DNA of 64,000 bases from CALOCY01 sp942491975 (lineage in GTDB: Bacteria; Bacteroidota; Bacteroidia; Bacteroidales; Prolixibacteraceae). The stretch's first letter is position 1. Each line of letters opens with the position of its first letter. The notes beneath the pieces were generated by a model. The model made no database searches, was not told the origin of the DNA, and worked only from the letters and a program-made list of their open reading frames with translations. Below are positions 61,611 through 64,000 of the stretch, one piece after another. The stretch covers positions 2,914,001 to 2,978,000 of the forward strand of contig CALOCY010000004.1 in NCBI GenBank assembly GCA_942491975.1, in the 5' to 3' direction. Both the position numbers and the translations under genes were made by a program.

Positions 61611-61793
61611 ATGAAAACAAAAAAATTGTCGTTAAACAAAAAAACAATTGCGAATTTGAATGATGATGCAATGAACAGTGTTAAAGGAGGAGCAGTAAAA
61701 ACACGAATGTGCGACACTGTAATAAATTGCACATTCCCCGCACAAGGTTGTTTTACACAAGTAGCTGAGTGTAGCAATTGGGTAGTATGCTAA
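61611..61793 (+). CDS. Class I lanthipeptide precursor 2
   Basis: A 60-residue precursor. Leader MKTKKLSLNKKTIANLNDDA then MNSVKGG; core AVKTRMCDTVINCTFPAQGC followed by FTQVAECSNWVVC. Five Cys, including the very last residue, with Thr/Ser before each ring position. The leader is ~90% identical to precursor 1 while the core is unrelated, as expected for a leader-guided modification system. Confidence 0.9.
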   Translation: MKTKKLSLNKKTIANLNDDAMNSVKGGAVKTRMCDTVINCTFPAQGCFTQVAECSNWVVC

Positions 61794-61826
61794 AAAAGGA
61801 ATGAGCTTTATATTCCCTTTATAAAT

Positions 61827-61853
61827 TACCCTGTACCCTCTTGGTACGGGGTA
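61827..61853 (+). terminator. Hairpin between precursor 2 and lanC (possible attenuator)
   Basis: TACCCTGTACC / GGTACGGGGTA stem (one wobble) around a 5-nt loop, 34 bp past the precursor stop. It is not followed by a T-run, so partial termination or transcript stabilisation is more likely than full termination. Confidence 0.4.
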
Positions 61854-61896
61854 GTTTACACAAACAGCAAAATTTTATGTTGCCCTGTTGTTAATT

Positions 61897-61980
61897 TAGG
61901 ACACTGATCTGTTATGATTGCTTATGATCTTCACTGATTTTTTAATCATAACCAATCCGTGTTAATCAGCGTCAAATATC
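61897..61980. repeat. Palindromic spacer repeat R2
   Basis: ACACTGATCTGTTATGATTG ... TCACTGATTT ... ATCATAACC ... TTAATCAGCGTCAAATA. One of four ~80-bp copies in the lanthipeptide locus, lying just before lanC. Confidence 0.7.
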
Positions 61981-61996
61981 GAAAAATAAGAAACCA

Positions 61997-63187
61997 ATGA
62001 ACAAGCAGATCTCAAAAAAACTCACGGAAATTGCAGCTGTATTGCAAAAAGATACAATTACTTCAGATAACATTAACCTGATGGGGGGCAAAGCAGGCAT
62101 TGCCCTCTTTTTCTTTTACTACTCAAAACTGACGAATAAAGAAGAATACGCCGACATTGGCTTTAAAATGCTTTCCGATGCTTTTGAAGAGATCAATAAA
62201 GGTTTCAACTATCACACCTTTTCCGGTGGGATTGCAGGGGTTGGCTGGACAGTTGAACATTTGGTACAAAACGGTTTTTTAGAACCGGATACCCGCGAAG
62301 TCCTGGACGATTTAGACGATTTTGTTTTTAAAACCATGATGACCGATATTAGAAGTGTGAACTATGATTTTTTGCATGGGGCCATTGGCAATGGAACCTA
62401 CTTTTTAAGCAGGCTGCAAAATTCAAAAACAAAAGCATATTTAACACAACTTGTTGATGACCTTGAAAAACTAAGCGAAACCGGCGATAACGGTGCCATA
62501 AAATGGATATCGGTTTTAAACCGGGACGAAGGGGTGAAAGGCTATAACATATCCCTGTCGCACGGCATAGCAAGTATAATAGCTTTCTTAAGTACGTTGT
62601 ACGAGAAAAAAATCCACGAACAAAAAGTTTTAACACTGTTAACCGGGGCTATAAAATATTTATTGCAACAACAACTGGATACAAAAAAACACAACTCCGT
62701 TTTCCCCGGTGTTGCCATTGAATCACAAGAGCCTGCAGATAGCCGTCTGGCCTGGTGTTATGGCGATTTAGGGATTGGAATGGCATTATGGAAGGCTGCA
62801 CGAAGCACAAGAAATAAAGAGTGGGAAAACAAAGCCATTGATGTTTTATTGCGCTCAACAAAACGGAAAGATCTACAGGAGACCAGGCTAATAGATGCAG
62901 GCCTCTGTCATGGCACAGCAGGAGTAGCGCATATTTATAACCGCATGTATGCCTGTACAGGCATTGAAGAATTTAAACAATCGGCCAATTACTGGTTCGA
63001 TGAAACCTTTAAAATGGCCAGATTCGATGATGGTTTTGCGGGTTATAAAGCGTGGCGTTCTGAAGAACACGGAGGATGGGCAAACGAGGCCGGCTTATTG
63101 GAGGGCATTGCAGGTATTGGCCTGGCATTGATCTCCGCGGCATCTGACATCGAGCCGAAATGGGACAGGTGTTTGTTGTTAAGTTAA
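61997..63187 (+). CDS. LanC-like lanthionine cyclase
   Basis: A 396-residue alpha/alpha-barrel zinc enzyme that joins Cys thiols to dehydrated Ser/Thr in the precursors. Landmarks: GGKAGIALFFFYYS near residue 30, GGIAGVGWTVEHL near 77, LHGAIGNGTYFLSRL near 130, SLSHGIASIIAFLS near 186, zinc Cys in AWCYGDLGIGMALW near 253, zinc Cys-His in GLCHGTAGVAHIYNR near 303, and the usual C-terminus EGIAGIGLALISA. All three zinc ligands are present. It has no LanB (dehydratase) neighbour within the window, so dehydration is presumably encoded past position 64000 or elsewhere. Confidence 0.95.
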   Translation: MNKQISKKLTEIAAVLQKDTITSDNINLMGGKAGIALFFFYYSKLTNKEEYADIGFKMLSDAFEEINKGFNYHTFSGGIAGVGWTVEHLVQNGFLEPDTREVLDDLDDFVFKTMMTDIRSVNYDFLHGAIGNGTYFLSRLQNSKTKAYLTQLVDDLEKLSETGDNGAIKWISVLNRDEGVKGYNISLSHGIASIIAFLSTLYEKKIHEQKVLTLLTGAIKYLLQQQLDTKKHNSVFPGVAIESQEPADSRLAWCYGDLGIGMALWKAARSTRNKEWENKAIDVLLRSTKRKDLQETRLIDAGLCHGTAGVAHIYNRMYACTGIEEFKQSANYWFDETFKMARFDDGFAGYKAWRSEEHGGWANEAGLLEGIAGIGLALISAASDIEPKWDRCLLLS

Positions 63188-63268
63188 GACGCTGATTTGT
63201 TATGACTGTTTATGATCCACACAGATTTAATCATAATTAATCAGTGTAAATCTGCGTCTAAAATACCG
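63188..63268. repeat. Palindromic spacer repeat R3
   Basis: GACGCTGATTTGTTATGACT ... CACACAGATTTAATCATAAT ... TCAGTGTAAATCTGCGTC. The ends are inverted with respect to each other (GACGCTGATT / AATCTGCGTC is near-palindromic). Lies directly between lanC and the GxxExxY gene. Confidence 0.75.
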
Positions 63269-63274
63269 TAAAAC

Positions 63275-63643
63275 ATGAATGCTAATTATTTACATTCAGA
63301 TATCACAAACCTGATTTTAAAGGCTTTCTTCACCGTTTATAACAAATTAGGCTATGGGTTTTTAGAGAAAGTGTACGAAAGGGCGATGATGATTGAATTG
63401 AAAAAGGTTGAACTTATTTCTGAAAGACAAACACCCGTAAAAGTATACTATGATAACCATGAAATAGGAGACTATTTTGCAGATATTATTGTAAACAACA
63501 AAGTTATTGTCGAACTAAAAGCTGTTGAAAATATTTGCCCTGCACATGAAGTGCAACTGGTAAATTACCTGAAAGCAACAGAAATAGAGGTTGGGTTGCT
63601 ATTGAACTTTGGTAAAACACCTCAATATAAAAAAGGGTATTAA
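63275..63643 (+). CDS. GxxExxY family protein
   Basis: A 122-residue protein with the signature GYGFLEKVYERA (G-x-x-E-x-x-Y) near residue 26, a DYFADIIVNNKVIVELKAVE segment near 67 (D...E-x-K, PD-(D/E)XK nuclease-like core) and a terminal LLLNFGKTPQYKKGY. The family is common in Bacteroidota and often sits next to repeats or mobile genes; its function is not established. Here it lies between two copies of the spacer repeat within the lanthipeptide locus, 6 bp after R3. Confidence 0.93.
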   Translation: MNANYLHSDITNLILKAFFTVYNKLGYGFLEKVYERAMMIELKKVELISERQTPVKVYYDNHEIGDYFADIIVNNKVIVELKAVENICPAHEVQLVNYLKATEIEVGLLLNFGKTPQYKKGY

Positions 63644-63656
63644 CAAAAGAGTACAG

Positions 63657-63740
63657 GCGCTGATTCGTTATAAGACACTGACCTGTTATGATCATTATGA
63701 TGAACACTGATTTTAATCATAATCAATCAGCGTCAAAATA
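63657..63740. repeat. Palindromic spacer repeat R4
   Basis: GCGCTGATTCGTTATAAG, then a second start ACACTGACCTGTTATGATC ... AACACTGATTTTAATCATAA ... TCAATCAGCGTC. The doubled left arm suggests one repeat inserted into or recombined with another. Confidence 0.7.
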
Positions 63741-63745
63741 TTTTC

Positions 63746-63799
63746 AGGACGAAGCCGAAAATCCTTAAATAGAGTAGGCAAATTTTAAATCTTACTGCC
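63746..63799 (+). promoter_or_regulatory. Conserved 5' leader of lanthipeptide precursor 3
   Basis: Third copy of the AGGACGAAGCCGAAAATCC block, slightly diverged near the ATG (CTTACTGCC for CATTACC). Confidence 0.6.
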
Positions 63800-64000
63800 A
63801 TGAAAACAAAAAAAATGTCGTTAAACAAAAAAACAATTGCCAGTTTGAATGATGATGCAATGAACAGTGTTAAAGGAGGTGAAAACCTTCCATGGGATCC
63901 TACTTATGGTACTTGTTTAACAGAAGTAACCTGTCAATGTAGTCCTCCTGCTTGTACTGATCCTAACGAAAGCATGTTAGTAAAATGTGAAACTACGACC
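63800..64000 (+). CDS. Class I lanthipeptide precursor 3, 3' truncated by the window end
   Basis: 67 codons are visible with no stop codon. Leader MKTKKMSLNKKTIASLNDDA then MNSVKGG; core begins ENLPWDPTYGTCLTEVTCQC and continues with SPPACTDPNESMLVKCETTT to the edge. At least five Cys. Leader nearly identical to precursors 1 and 2, core unrelated. The gene and probably the rest of the cluster continue downstream. Confidence 0.85.
   Translation, partial: MKTKKMSLNKKTIASLNDDAMNSVKGGENLPWDPTYGTCLTEVTCQCSPPACTDPNESMLVKCETTT

Noticed and set aside
60826..63740. Possible CRISPR array from repeated ~80-bp units
   Set aside because: Copies are few, degenerate, palindromic over their whole length and separated by whole genes, with no cas genes.
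1..64000. tRNA or rRNA genes
   Set aside because: No cloverleaf-like sequence or rRNA core segment was recognised by eye; a tRNAscan/Infernal run would settle this.

Overview
The window looks like a chromosome segment of a Bacteroidota bacterium, probably a Bacteroidales/Marinilabiliales-type environmental member. The reasons are secreted proteins with type IX secretion (T9SS) C-terminal sorting domains, a PorP/SprF protein next to a TPR-PD40-OmpA (PorE-like) protein, a GH92 alpha-mannosidase lipoprotein, a DUF3667 protein, a GH3-family protein, weak Shine-Dalgarno signals with several TTG/GTG starts, and Bacteroidota-type class I lanthipeptide leaders. I saw no rRNA, tRNA or CRISPR array.

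Layout. 1-7.4 kb: the end of an Asp-box (BNR) protein with a T9SS tail, a GH92 lipoprotein, a TPR-like lipoprotein with an HExxH motif, and a cytoplasmic aerolysin-fold candidate. 7.36-7.65 kb: a 288-bp MITE whose near-identical sister lies at 56.66 kb. 7.8-16.3 kb (minus strand): a single-module C-A-T-TE NRPS, an M3 oligopeptidase lipoprotein, a deoxynucleoside kinase and a GH3-family enzyme. 16.6-22.2 kb (plus): cvpA, DUF3667, tyrS, a Wzz-like protein and an O-antigen ligase-like protein. 22.2-24.5 kb (minus): efp, DUF3108, tsaB.

24.7-47.3 kb is the most unusual part. It is about 22.6 kb of same-strand genes for secreted proteins. Two giant LamG/GEVED/Ig proteins come first, related by a ~3.2 kb duplication. 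A third protein shares the duplicated upstream and signal-peptide segment of the second. Then come five proteins built from one or three copies of the same two-domain Ig-like unit, none with a recognisable sorting tail. They are followed by one protein with a type B T9SS sorting domain, a PorP/SprF protein and a PorE-like OmpA-family protein. I read this as a modular surface fibre or adhesin encoded as separate subunits, with one T9SS-sorted anchor and a dedicated outer-membrane partner. That reading is inference.

47.5-60.4 kb: a CPBP protease; a tightly coupled kelch/GT2/polytopic membrane operon; a btpA-like gene coupled to an NfeD-LytTR fusion, followed by NfeD and an SPFH stomatin; a DUF2135-like lipoprotein behind a C10 tract; an ECF sigma/anti-sigma pair with a triple TonB-plug-like protein; and a MalY/PatB aminotransferase.

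60.8-64 kb: a class I lanthipeptide locus running off the window, with three precursors sharing leader peptide and 5' leader DNA, a LanC cyclase and a GxxExxY protein. These are separated by ~80-bp palindromic repeats and interrupted by a 189-bp MITE and another short inserted element. LanB, a protease/transporter and any immunity genes are not visible and may lie beyond position 64000.
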